From positions 1 through 20,969 of the IMG/VR virus record IMGVR_UViG_3300036822_000088: a stretch of DNA of 20,969 bases. The stretch is one strand, 5' to 3'. Below the pieces are notes generated by a model. The model saw only the letters and a program-made list of their open reading frames with translations, was not told the DNA's origin and made no database searches. The DNA comes from a virus. The position numbers and the translations under genes were made by a program. Positions 1 to 5,971 of the stretch are shown here, in pieces. How positions within the stretch are numbered: the first letter of the stretch is position 1; every line of letters starts with the position of its first letter.

Positions 1-306
1 TACGTCGGCAAGCTGACCAGTGAGGCCCTGGTCATGACCTACGAGGCCAGCGCCAAGCAGATCGAGGCGATGGGCAGTGGGCTCACTGACGGCGTCAGGG
101 AGTGCGAGCAGTCAGCCCTGGCCATGGTCAAGGAGCTGGAGCGAGTAAAGCAGGAGACCGAGGAGGCCGTGAAGCAGTGCCTGGCGGCGGCCGAGGTGTA
201 CAGGACGCAGGCGAAGGAGCTGTTCGAGCAGATCCAAAACAGAGCCATCCTCGCGGCCAAGGTCAGAGAGACCGCCTCCGCGATGATCGATGACCTCAAG
301 AAGTAA
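1..306 (+). CDS. Small coiled-coil protein, 5' end outside window
   Basis: The reading frame is open from the first base, so the protein probably starts upstream; 101 residues are visible, and the ATG at 34 is a possible internal start without a clear ribosome site. The visible part is almost all alpha-helical: it is rich in Glu, Lys, Gln and Ala with heptad-like spacing, which suggests a coiled coil, and shows no membrane segment or catalytic motif. It is the first of four co-directional small genes and is followed after 23 bases by the next. The family is not recognised. A structural or nucleoid-associated role would be a guess. Confidence 0.65.
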   Translation, partial: YVGKLTSEALVMTYEASAKQIEAMGSGLTDGVRECEQSALAMVKELERVKQETEEAVKQCLAAAEVYRTQAKELFEQIQNRAILAAKVRETASAMIDDLKK

Positions 307-329
307 ACCAAGCAAGGAAAGGATTGCGG

Positions 330-683
330 ATGTTCAAGATCGAGGTATTCGTAGATGACAAGAAGCTGGCCGAGGCGCTGCGAGCCCTGGCCGGCCTGGC
401 GCTGGGCCAGCCCAGCGTGGTGCCAGTGGTCAACGCAGAGCACAGCGGAGGCAAGATCAAGGCCGCCACCAATGGATCACTGCTGGACATGTTCCACCAA
501 CACCTGACCAAGACCAAGACCCAGAGCTTCAGGGCGGCCGACGTCAAGGCCTTCCTGAAGTCCGTAGGCAAGAGTGAGGGCTCATCGAACTATCTGAGCC
601 AACAGGCGGCCAAGGCTGGCTTCGCCAAGAAGAGCGGCAAGGGCAGCGCGATGAGCTACACCGTCGTGCCCAAGAAAGGATAA
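330..683 (+). CDS. Hypothetical protein, possible winged-helix C-terminus
   Basis: This 117-residue protein starts at ATG 330, preceded by AAGGAAAGG at good spacing; a TTG six bases upstream sits too close to that site. Residues 1-30 form a short charged region with helix-forming sequence. Residues about 50-117 contain a Ser/Thr-rich helix, an AADVKAFLKSVG segment, an SSNYLSQQAAKAGFAKK segment and a final strand-like AMSYTVVPKK. This order (helices, a recognition-like helix, then a Lys/Gly-rich wing) looks like a winged helix-turn-helix, so DNA binding is plausible. The fold assignment is inference; no named family is recognised. It lies in the small rightward cluster, six bases before the next gene. 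Confidence 0.6.
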   Translation: MFKIEVFVDDKKLAEALRALAGLALGQPSVVPVVNAEHSGGKIKAATNGSLLDMFHQHLTKTKTQSFRAADVKAFLKSVGKSEGSSNYLSQQAAKAGFAKKSGKGSAMSYTVVPKKG

Positions 684-689
684 CCAGAG

Positions 690-971
690 ATGGCCAAGAA
701 GGGCAACGGGAGCTACCACGCTCCGATCTACAAGAGCTACGTGTTCAAGGACAAGGACCCGGTGATCGATGAGCTCCGGACCCTGGCCGAGGACTACTTC
801 GGACAGAAGATAACCGGGAAGAACCTCAAGCAGATCGAGACTGCCGGCGGCCCGTCCAACAGCACGATGCGCTCGTGGTTCTTCGGCAAGACGAAGCGAC
901 CTGCGAGTGCGACCGTGGAGGCCGCGGGGAGGAGCATCGGCTTCGAGCGAACGTGGAGGAGGCGCAGGTGA
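690..971 (+). CDS. Helix-turn-helix-like phage protein
   Basis: A 93-residue protein with CAGAG upstream of the ATG. Residues about 24-85 read as a helical bundle: DPVIDELRTLAEDYF, then KNLKQIETAGGPSNSTMRSW (a helix, turn and second helix with Ser/Thr at contact positions), then RPASATVEAAGRSIGF. The pattern 'AGGPS-ST-R-WF-G-T-RP...T--AA-R-IGF' resembles small Xre/Cro-type DNA-binding proteins of phages, so a transcriptional regulator is a reasonable call. The Arg-rich end (RRRR) overlaps the following start. The TGA stop overlaps the next gene's GTG start (GTGA), implying translational coupling. Confidence 0.65.
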   Translation: MAKKGNGSYHAPIYKSYVFKDKDPVIDELRTLAEDYFGQKITGKNLKQIETAGGPSNSTMRSWFFGKTKRPASATVEAAGRSIGFERTWRRRR

Positions 972-1198
972 CCATAAGATACAAGTACGAGGTGAGCGGG
1001 ACCGCCTCCGGGGGCCAGACGTGGACCTCCTCCGGGGAGGTGACCATGGAGAAGGAGGGCGCGTTCTGGCTGGTCCCGGACAGGGCCATGCGGGAGGCCT
1101 TCATGCAGCTGACCGACGGGCGGGCCGTCTACGGGCTCCCTGGGGTAGGCTGCAAGGGGCCTTATACCTTCCTGCGCCTGGCCATAGAGAGGGTCTAG
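968..1198 (+). CDS. Small hypothetical protein, last gene of rightward cluster
   Basis: A GTG start at 968 overlaps the stop of the preceding gene by three bases and has GGAGGAGG just upstream, giving a 76-residue protein. An in-frame extension to 875 exists but would overlap the helix-turn-helix gene. The N-terminal half alternates strand-forming residues (ITIRYKYEVSGTA, TWTSSGEVTM); the C-terminal half contains an amphipathic helix and a GLPGVGCKGPY turn. It looks like a compact beta-rich domain. The function is not recognised. It is the last gene before the strong terminator. Confidence 0.6.
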   Translation: MTIRYKYEVSGTASGGQTWTSSGEVTMEKEGAFWLVPDRAMREAFMQLTDGRAVYGLPGVGCKGPYTFLRLAIERV

Positions 1199-1290
1199 CC
1201 CTGCCCTAGTCCTAGAGGCCCTTTAGGCCCTAGGCCTAGCCAGCCGCCCTCTCCAGGGGCCTGGGAGGGCCTGTGTGGTAGGTGTTTATG

Positions 1291-1317
1291 GGGGAGGCTA
1301 CTAGGTAGCCCACTCCC
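1291..1317 (+). other. Hairpin in the convergent intergenic region
   Basis: GGCTAC (1296-1301) and GTAGCC (1305-1310) form a perfect six-pair stem with a TAG loop. GGGA (1292-1295) can extend it by pairing with TCCC (1314-1317) across a three-base bulge. No T-run follows, so it is not a canonical intrinsic terminator. The surrounding 1199-1357 is gene-free, rich in CTAG and GGCC words, and includes the ten-base palindrome CTAGGCCTAG at 1230-1239. Confidence 0.4.
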
Positions 1318-1357
1318 TGTAGAAACCCACCAGCCGCGCCCTGCCAGCTCCCACAAC

Positions 1358-1398
1358 GGGGGAACCCTAGCCTGCGGGGCTGGGGTTCCCCCTTTTTT
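1358..1398 (+). terminator. Strong Rho-independent terminator of rightward genes
   Basis: GGGGGAACCC (1358-1367) is the exact reverse complement of GGGTTCCCCC (1383-1392). The stem continues inward through a T-G wobble and AGCC/GGCT to a five-base loop, giving about 15-16 pairs. Six T residues follow at 1393-1398. The A-run needed for efficient termination in the leftward direction is absent, so it mainly ends the + strand cluster, although it lies only 18 bases from the end of the leftward methyltransferase gene. Confidence 0.9.
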
Positions 1399-1416
1399 GC
1401 GTTCTGTACCCTACTA

Positions 1417-1983
1417 TCATACCTCTAACCGACAGAAGGCCAGCCACGTCCCTCTTACGCTAAAGAGGTCTGCTCCCCGCCTGCGAAGGTCCTCCAGGGC
1501 CAGGGTAACCTCTACCGTCGGGTTGCCGTAGTCGTGGAAGAACACCCAGCCGCCCGGCTTAACTACTCGCAGCGCCAGGTCGTAGTCGGCCATCACGCCG
1601 TCGTAAGAGTGGTCTCCGTCGATGAACGCCGCGTCGAACTGATCCTTAGCAATGATCGCAGCCTCGGTGGCCTCGTCCCTCAAGACCAACTCAAATCTAG
1701 GGTCGCCCAGGCACAGCCTGCCGGGCTCCAGCGGCACCTCGGACTGCTGGCCGATGATCGGCATCTGGTGGTCGTGGGGCACGTCTACGCCTAGGTAGTA
1801 CTCAATGCTCCCAACGTGGTCGAGCACCGCGCGGGCGGTCAGGCCCTCGTTGACCCCGAGCTCGATCATCCGCCTCGGAGCCGCGTGGCCCAGCAGGTTG
1901 AGCAGGATGCCCTGCTCATTGGGATGCATGTACAACCGCCGCTGGTCGGGCCACAGCGATTGCACCTCGACCAATGGAAGCAT
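1417..1983 (-). CDS. Class I SAM-dependent methyltransferase (Methyltransf_24-like)
   Basis: The start is taken as the ATG at 1983, preceded by GAGGGA at proper spacing; an in-frame TTG at 2001 has no ribosome site. The 188-residue protein has a SAM-binding core: motif I around residues 40-47 (IELGVNEG), an acidic residue after strand 2 near D67 (GVDV), FIDGDHSYDGV near 120-130 and KPGGWVFFHDY near 142-152. This is the signature of the Methyltransf_24 type common in glycan and small-molecule modification, not of DNA adenine or cytosine methylases, which carry DPPY or PC motifs absent here. It is the last gene of the leftward operon, 108 bases past the membrane protein. Its substrate is unknown. 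Confidence 0.8.
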   Translation of the reverse strand: MLPLVEVQSLWPDQRRLYMHPNEQGILLNLLGHAAPRRMIELGVNEGLTARAVLDHVGSIEYYLGVDVPHDHQMPIIGQQSEVPLEPGRLCLGDPRFELVLRDEATEAAIIAKDQFDAAFIDGDHSYDGVMADYDLALRVVKPGGWVFFHDYGNPTVEVTLALEDLRRRGADLFSVRGTWLAFCRLEV

Positions 1984-2091
1984 CCCAACGTCCCTCAGCA
2001 ATTGCGGCAGATCGAGGGAGGCGGAGGAGGAGGCGGAGGCATGGGCTCGATCCTGCTCGGATTGTCCGGCGTACTGGGACGCGGCGGCGCG

Positions 2092-2331
2092 CTACCTGAC
2101 TGGGTGAAAGGGTGGGCCGGCCCCGACCAAACATCCGAGCAGGCCGAAGATGAGGTAGACCACCATGATCGCGACGATCGCCCACAGGAGGATCATGATG
2201 ATCTGGCCAACGATCGGGTTGACCAGGCCGCTCAGCCACGGGACCAGCAGCTTGATGCAGGCCACGATGGCCCCGACGATGATCAGCCAGACGATCAGCT
2301 GCTCCAAGAAACCAAGTGTAAAGCACGCCAT
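2092..2331 (-). CDS. Two-helix membrane protein, candidate holin
   Basis: This 79-residue protein starts three bases after the stop of the endolysin and has GGAGGAG upstream. Two long hydrophobic segments, about residues 6-31 and 43-70, are joined by a short polar loop (SGLVNPIVG). The ends are short and soluble. Size, topology and position next to an endolysin fit a class II holin, which would make the inner-membrane hole that lets the endolysin reach the wall. No holin family signature is recognised, so it could also be another small membrane protein carried in the lysis region. Confidence 0.6.
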   Translation of the reverse strand: MACFTLGFLEQLIVWLIIVGAIVACIKLLVPWLSGLVNPIVGQIIMILLWAIVAIMVVYLIFGLLGCLVGAGPPFHPVR

Positions 2332-2334
2332 GGC

Positions 2335-3252
2335 TCACTCCTCCTCTTCAAACTCCCAGTCAACTGTGCCCATGCCGTCGATGCTCAGCATCGAGGCCAG
2401 GGCCGGCGAGAGGTCTATGCCCGCCTTGTTGGTGGTCCGCCCGGACATGTCCGTCCCGGTCTCCGCCTGCGGGCGCGTGCCCTTGTCCCAGTAGGGGTCG
2501 TCGATGTTCCACGGACCGACGTCCCAGATCTCGGCCGTGGCGTAGCTCCCGCTCTCGCGGTTGTAGACGATAACCCTGGGCCGGTAGCCCTCGAACCTGT
2601 CCGGCAGGGCCACGTAGAGGTCCTCGTCGTTCAGGACCTTGGCCTCGTCGTAGGCGGATACGTTGTAGTCGCTCTCGCCCCCGAACACGCTGGCCGTGAT
2701 CCCGGTCTGGTTGTCCGGGATGCCATCGGGGATGAAGTGGCGGCCGGACAATCCGACCGCGATCGCCCGGCAGAGCACCTCGAAGTTGTCCTTATACAGC
2801 TCCACGTCGGCTGCGCTGTCCACGAAGCATACCTCGAGCAGGACGGCCGCCTCCTCCGTGTTGTTCAAGAAGTACAGGTCGGTCCGCTTCTTCGCGCCCC
2901 GGTTGACGAACCCAGCGAACTTGGCCATCGCGTTCGAGAGGTCGCTGGCCAGTCCCGCCTGGGTCAGGTACAGGACCTCGCAGCCCATCGGCTTCTCAGT
3001 CTCTGTGTAGGCGTTGAAGTGGACGGACACGTCGAGGTCCCGAATGTGGTTGTTGTGGAAGTCCACGATCGTCTCGAGGTTCTCGCTCTGGGTGGAGCTC
3101 GTGTCATCGTGGAACGGCCGCGCGTCCACGCCCAGCTTGGCCAGGCACCTGACCACTTCGTCCACGACCCTCCTGGCCTCATCTACCTCGTCGATGTAGC
3201 CGGAGGCCCCGCGGACCAACTTGGCGTGGCCGGACGATATGACGATGTTCAT
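2335..3252 (-). CDS. Endolysin: Amidase_3 domain plus C-terminal barrel-like domain
   Basis: The start is ATG 3252, preceded by GGAGGAG and overlapping the previous stop (ATGA); the frame runs 15 codons further upstream without support. Residues 1-165 form a zinc N-acetylmuramoyl-L-alanine amidase (Amidase_3): H9 in SSGHAK, E22 or E25, H78 in SVHFNAY and catalytic E140 in VLLEVCF. It would cleave the lactyl-peptide amide bond of peptidoglycan. Residues about 205-305 contain AEIWDVGPWN, then NKAGIDLSPALASMLSI and VDWEF, the pattern of an RlpA-like double-psi beta-barrel. There is no signal peptide, so export would need a holin. This is the central gene of the lysis cluster. Confidence 0.88.
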   Translation of the reverse strand: MNIVISSGHAKLVRGASGYIDEVDEARRVVDEVVRCLAKLGVDARPFHDDTSSTQSENLETIVDFHNNHIRDLDVSVHFNAYTETEKPMGCEVLYLTQAGLASDLSNAMAKFAGFVNRGAKKRTDLYFLNNTEEAAVLLEVCFVDSAADVELYKDNFEVLCRAIAVGLSGRHFIPDGIPDNQTGITASVFGGESDYNVSAYDEAKVLNDEDLYVALPDRFEGYRPRVIVYNRESGSYATAEIWDVGPWNIDDPYWDKGTRPQAETGTDMSGRTTNKAGIDLSPALASMLSIDGMGTVDWEFEEEE

Positions 3253-3467
3253 TGGCTCAACTCCTCCACGACGACGACCAGGGCCACCGACGGCCATTGG
3301 TCCAGGCTCCTCCGATCATCCCACTTCACGTTGACGTACGTGCTTCCAACCGAGGCGACCGCCCCAGTTCGCTTGGACCAGTCCAGGCCGCGGCCGCCCG
3401 AGGCCCGCCGCCTCATGAGCGTCTTGGCCACGTTCTCCCTCAACCTCACCCTGTCTCCCTCCACCAT
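3249..3467 (-). CDS. Small basic SH3/KOW-like protein upstream of endolysin
   Basis: ATG 3467 is preferred, with AAGGGG at normal spacing; a GTG three codons earlier (3476) lies too close to that site. The 72-residue product is Arg/Lys-rich in the middle and ends in strands. VEGDRVRLRENV, then TGAVASVGSTYVNVKWDD and SVALVVV resemble a KOW or SH3-like small barrel ('G-V--V----V-V-WDD'). It is translationally coupled to the endolysin through an ATGA overlap. Function is unknown; the barrel call is by pattern only. Confidence 0.55.
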   Translation of the reverse strand: MVEGDRVRLRENVAKTLMRRRASGGRGLDWSKRTGAVASVGSTYVNVKWDDRRSLDQWPSVALVVVVEELSQ

Positions 3468-3566
3468 GGCACACACCCCTTCTTCGAAGAGACCTGGCCA
3501 GCTCGATCGCTGCGGCCGCAGCAGCCGCCCGCCTCCGCCCGCAGGCCTCGCACACCCCCACCACCC
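3468..3566. other. Short spacer in lysis cluster, coding status unclear
   Basis: These 99 bases separate the 52-codon membrane gene from the KOW-like gene. One leftward frame stays open from GTG codons near 3560 and encodes a Cys/Ala/Arg-rich stretch with a CEAC motif, but it then runs out of phase through the KOW-like gene and has no distinct ribosome site. No terminator or promoter is evident. It is recorded as a spacer. Confidence 0.35.
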
Positions 3567-3725
3567 CTAGTCCTTGAGCCAACACCGCAGCCAGAACGCG
3601 GCCGCGTACAGCCCGACGATCTGCCACTGGACCACCACCCTGAGCCAGGCCTCGCCGAGCCCTGGGCGCCGCTCGACCTCCGCTGCCTGGTCGCTCGAGA
3701 CCAGTCTGAGTTGCTGCCTGATCAT
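3567..3725 (-). CDS. 52-residue single-span membrane protein in lysis cluster
   Basis: The ATG at 3725 overlaps the TGA of the preceding gene (ATGA) and has GGAG eight bases upstream; the frame ends at a TAG at 3569-3567. The product has a charged N-terminus (MIRQQLRLVSSDQ, then E, R and R residues) and a hydrophobic, Trp-rich C-terminal segment at about residues 28-48 (VVVQWQIVGLYAAAFW), ending in LKD. One transmembrane helix is likely. Small one-span proteins beside endolysins can be spanin parts, antiholins or pinholins; there is no lipobox. No family is recognised, so the function is open. Confidence 0.55.
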   Translation of the reverse strand: MIRQQLRLVSSDQAAEVERRPGLGEAWLRVVVQWQIVGLYAAAFWLRCWLKD

Positions 3726-3955
3726 TTCGGCTTCTCCAGGGTTTCGATCTTCGCTCTGACCTCATCGCAGGTCTCGGTCACGGTCACGAACTTGCCGTCT
3801 GACATACTGATCGCGCACTGCCCACCAGGCGCGAGGTGCCTGCCATCCTCCCTGCCTCTCATGACGGTGATCCCATTTGGATTGAGGACGATCTCTCGCC
3901 CGTTCAGGCCGTGGAGCACGATCCACTGCAGCGTGGCTATGACCACTGGGTCCAT
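3722..3955 (-). CDS. Small hypothetical protein (FlbD-like pattern)
   Basis: This 77-residue protein starts at an ATG directly after the stop of the collagen-like fibre gene (TAGATG) and shares an ATGA overlap with the next gene. The arrangement LHGLNGREIVLNPNGI, then CAIS-SDGKFVTVTETCDEV and KIETL follows a small beta-hairpin plus helix pattern also seen in FlbD-like proteins. This similarity is weak, and no flagellar role is implied. Two Cys residues are present and there is no membrane segment. It bridges the fibre and lysis genes. Confidence 0.6.
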   Translation of the reverse strand: MDPVVIATLQWIVLHGLNGREIVLNPNGITVMRGREDGRHLAPGGQCAISMSDGKFVTVTETCDEVRAKIETLEKPK

Positions 3956-5356
3956 CTAGCCATCCTGGCCTCGCCGATCTATCCATCCGACCTGGAACAG
4001 ATTGGCGCCTACTTGGGTGCCAGATCCCTCCGCATAGATGGATGTGGCTATGCTGCCATTGGACGTACTGCAGTAGGTCCTAAGCTGCACGCAATTCGGC
4101 TGGCCTCCGTTTGATGTGAATACGGTCGAGACGACGGCGTTCACGTTGCTGGCGATGGCCCCGCTGGACAGTTCAGTGTCGTAGATCAGCATACTGGCCT
4201 CAACGCCGCCAACCGTGGCAACGTTAAAGAATATGTTAACATTGAGGATGGCCTGGCACTTGATGTTGGGCGGCACGGAGCACTGAACGATGGTGTAGCT
4301 GCCATTGATCAGACTTGTTGGCGCCCAGATGTTGTAGCCTAGCGTGGAGGTGCTCGACTTCCACTGGCCAGTGTCCCCGCTCTGGATGTATGGAAGGATC
4401 GCGCTGGAGCCGACCTGGAACGACCAGATCCTCCGCATGTAGGTCATGCCGGCTGGGATGTGCGAGCCGAGATAGTCGGTGTCGAGATAGACGTCCGCGG
4501 CCGGCGAGGAGGAGGAGCGACACGCGAACACGTGCATCCACCCACTCGCCGGGACGCTGACCCCCGGACCGAGCCCAGGCTGGTTGTTGCCGGCCACCCA
4601 GCCACCGCCGATGGTCTTGGTCATCGAGGCTGAGAGCTGCATCATGACCGCGTTGGTCGAGTCGATGCAGGAGCCAGGAGCTACCAGGACGTTGGGCGTC
4701 GCGGCCGACGACGTGTTCAAGCCGCCGATAAAGCCGAACGGCATGACCTGCGGGTGGACGTGGTCCCCTCTGGCGAACAGGCTCGAGACACCGACCGCCC
4801 CGGAGGCGGTAGACGGCAGCGGCAGCGTGCTCGACGGGCCACCACCACCTGGTGGACCGACCATCGACACGCCGGCGGGCCACGCCCCGGACGCCTTCGG
4901 GCCGAAGATAAAGTTGGTCGCCGTGTTGATGTAGAAGTCGCCGTTGTTGCCGGTGCCTGCTGCCGGGTTGGTGGTGCCCGACAGGATCGTATTGCCGTTC
5001 ACGCCGGGCACGCCCTGGATGCCCTGGATGCCCTGGACGCCCTGGGGTCCCTGGGGTCCCCGGAGGTTGCCGACCGGCGTGCCCCACGATCCAGCCGAGT
5101 AGGTGTAGACGTCTCCGTTCGCGGTGTTCAGGTAGTTGTCATTGTTCAGCGCACCGATCACCGTGCCTGGTGCGCCGGTACCCTCATACCAGAGGCTGCC
5201 GCGCAGGCCAGAAGGTCCGGATGGCCCGACTGGACCAGGCGGGCCTTGACCTGACTCCTGGATGACCTCGACCTCGAAGTCGGCGACCACTGAGACTGGA
5301 TCACCCGGAGAGACCAGTTGGACGTCCACGTCCTGGGTGATGTCTACCTTGCTCAT
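3956..5356 (-). CDS. Collagen-like tail fibre protein
   Basis: A 466-residue fibre. Residues 1-35 are a beta-rich head (DVDVQLVSPGDPVSV). Two Gly-X-Y tracts, about 38-52 (GPPGPVGPSGPSG) and 100-121 (GPQGPQGVQGIQGIQGVPG), flank short 'GDVYTY' and 'GDFYINTATNFIFGPK' modules common in phage fibres. ARGDHVHP at 195-202 is a known fibre motif linking shaft and tip. The remaining 260 residues form a beta-rich C-terminal domain with scattered Cys, probably the receptor-binding tip. Trimeric assembly at the baseplate is expected. It overlaps the preceding gene by four bases. The tip matches no family I can name. Confidence 0.82.
   Translation of the reverse strand: MSKVDITQDVDVQLVSPGDPVSVVADFEVEVIQESGQGPPGPVGPSGPSGLRGSLWYEGTGAPGTVIGALNNDNYLNTANGDVYTYSAGSWGTPVGNLRGPQGPQGVQGIQGIQGVPGVNGNTILSGTTNPAAGTGNNGDFYINTATNFIFGPKASGAWPAGVSMVGPPGGGGPSSTLPLPSTASGAVGVSSLFARGDHVHPQVMPFGFIGGLNTSSAATPNVLVAPGSCIDSTNAVMMQLSASMTKTIGGGWVAGNNQPGLGPGVSVPASGWMHVFACRSSSSPAADVYLDTDYLGSHIPAGMTYMRRIWSFQVGSSAILPYIQSGDTGQWKSSTSTLGYNIWAPTSLINGSYTIVQCSVPPNIKCQAILNVNIFFNVATVGGVEASMLIYDTELSSGAIASNVNAVVSTVFTSNGGQPNCVQLRTYCSTSNGSIATSIYAEGSGTQVGANLFQVGWIDRRGQDG
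5003..5062 (-). repeat. Nine-base tandem repeat encoding a Gly-X-Y tract
   Basis: Six to seven imperfect nine-base units (two identical GCCCTGGAT copies at 5012-5029, then GCCCTGGAC, GCCCTGGGG, TCCCTGGGG) lie in phase with the fibre frame, each encoding one Gly-X-Y-type triplet. Such in-phase repeats can change copy number without breaking the frame. Confidence 0.75.
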
Positions 5357-5715
5357 CGACTGGGCCCAGGATTGTTGGTCAGCGAGCCAGACCAGATGCG
5401 ATACTGCTCAGCCGCCAGGGTCGTGCGGATGAGTGAGTGCTGGTAGTCACCGATCTGGAGCTGCTCGAGTTGGCTCTGGGTGATCCTCACCGTGAATTGA
5501 CCCTGCGTCGGATCCATGAAGGCCAGAGCCCCGTTCTCGGTGGTCAACAGCAACTCCTCAGCGACGTCCGTGGCGTTGCGCCGCAGACCCATCCGCAGCT
5601 TGTTGCCGGTCAGATCGACCGGCGTGAAGATCGTGCCCGTTGAGTCAACGGTCTGGTAGACGAACGCCCGATAGAAGTCGGCGTCGTTCTCACAGGTGAT
5701 GTTGACGATGGCCAT
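5353..5715 (-). CDS. Small phage tail protein upstream of collagen-like fibre
   Basis: A 120-residue, mostly beta-strand protein: NITCENDADFYRAFVY at the start, then PVDLTGNKLRMGLRR, ALAFMDPTQGQFTVRIT and YQHSLIRTTLAAEQYRIWSG. The order 'D-Y---F-Y---DG---DLTG----M--R------E--L-L-T--G--------G-----I' is seen in small phage proteins next to fibre genes, often with a beta-sandwich fold that joins baseplate or fibre parts. It begins after a three-base gap and ends in an ATGA overlap with the fibre. A fibre-attachment or baseplate accessory role is inferred. Confidence 0.65.
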   Translation of the reverse strand: MAIVNITCENDADFYRAFVYQTVDSTGTIFTPVDLTGNKLRMGLRRNATDVAEELLLTTENGALAFMDPTQGQFTVRITQSQLEQLQIGDYQHSLIRTTLAAEQYRIWSGSLTNNPGPSR

Positions 5716-5718
5716 AGC

Positions 5719-5961
5719 TCAAGTCACCGTCAGGCTGTACGGAGTCAGCACGTCTTGGAGCGCCTGGGTGGTCTGGTTGCCGGCCGTGTCGAGCGGCCAC
5801 GCCGTGGCCTGGCCTGGGTTGCCCTCCGTGGACCACGTGATGTAGTCCGGGTCGCTCGTCGTGATGGTCGTCTGCGTTCTGCTGCAGTACAGTCGGCCGT
5901 CGTCGGCCAGCCAGTACCAATCGAACGGTTGGTAGTGCCTTGCTGGTATACCGCTGGGCAT
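5719..5961 (-). CDS. Small tail-fibre-associated protein
   Basis: The start is set at ATG 5961, four bases after AGGAGGAG; a GTG one codon upstream is too close. The 80-residue product has an aromatic core, FDWYWLADDGRLY, then DYITWSTEGN, AWPLDTAGNQTTQALQDVL and PYSL. The layout (W-DDG----------D--Y--W---G---T-WP-D--G-QT---L--VL-PY) resembles small tail fibre assembly or accessory proteins found between fibre genes in proteobacterial prophages. It begins just downstream of the tailspike stop. The exact role is not proven. Confidence 0.6.
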   Translation of the reverse strand: MPSGIPARHYQPFDWYWLADDGRLYCSRTQTTITTSDPDYITWSTEGNPGQATAWPLDTAGNQTTQALQDVLTPYSLTVT

Positions 5962-5971
5962 CACGCTCCTC

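Noticed and set aside
1358-1398. Bidirectional terminator serving both convergent operons
   Set aside because: The T-run exists only on the right side of the stem for rightward transcripts. No A-run precedes the left arm, so efficient leftward termination is not supported.
1816-3570. Long rightward open frame of 584 codons
   Set aside because: It lies antisense to the methyltransferase, holin candidate, endolysin and small lysis genes, all of which have motifs or ribosome sites. The encoded sequence is low-complexity (D, V, H, Q-rich) with no domain, as expected of a GC-rich antisense frame.
3316-3765. Leftward frame of about 149 codons through the lysis cluster
   Set aside because: It overlaps the 52-codon gene and the KOW-like gene in another phase, is extremely Arg/Ala/Gly-rich and lacks a supported start. 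The smaller frames have ribosome sites and ATGA overlaps.
4236-5087. Alternative leftward frame inside the collagen-like fibre gene
   Set aside because: It is an Arg/His/Pro-rich out-of-phase reading of the fibre gene with no ribosome site.
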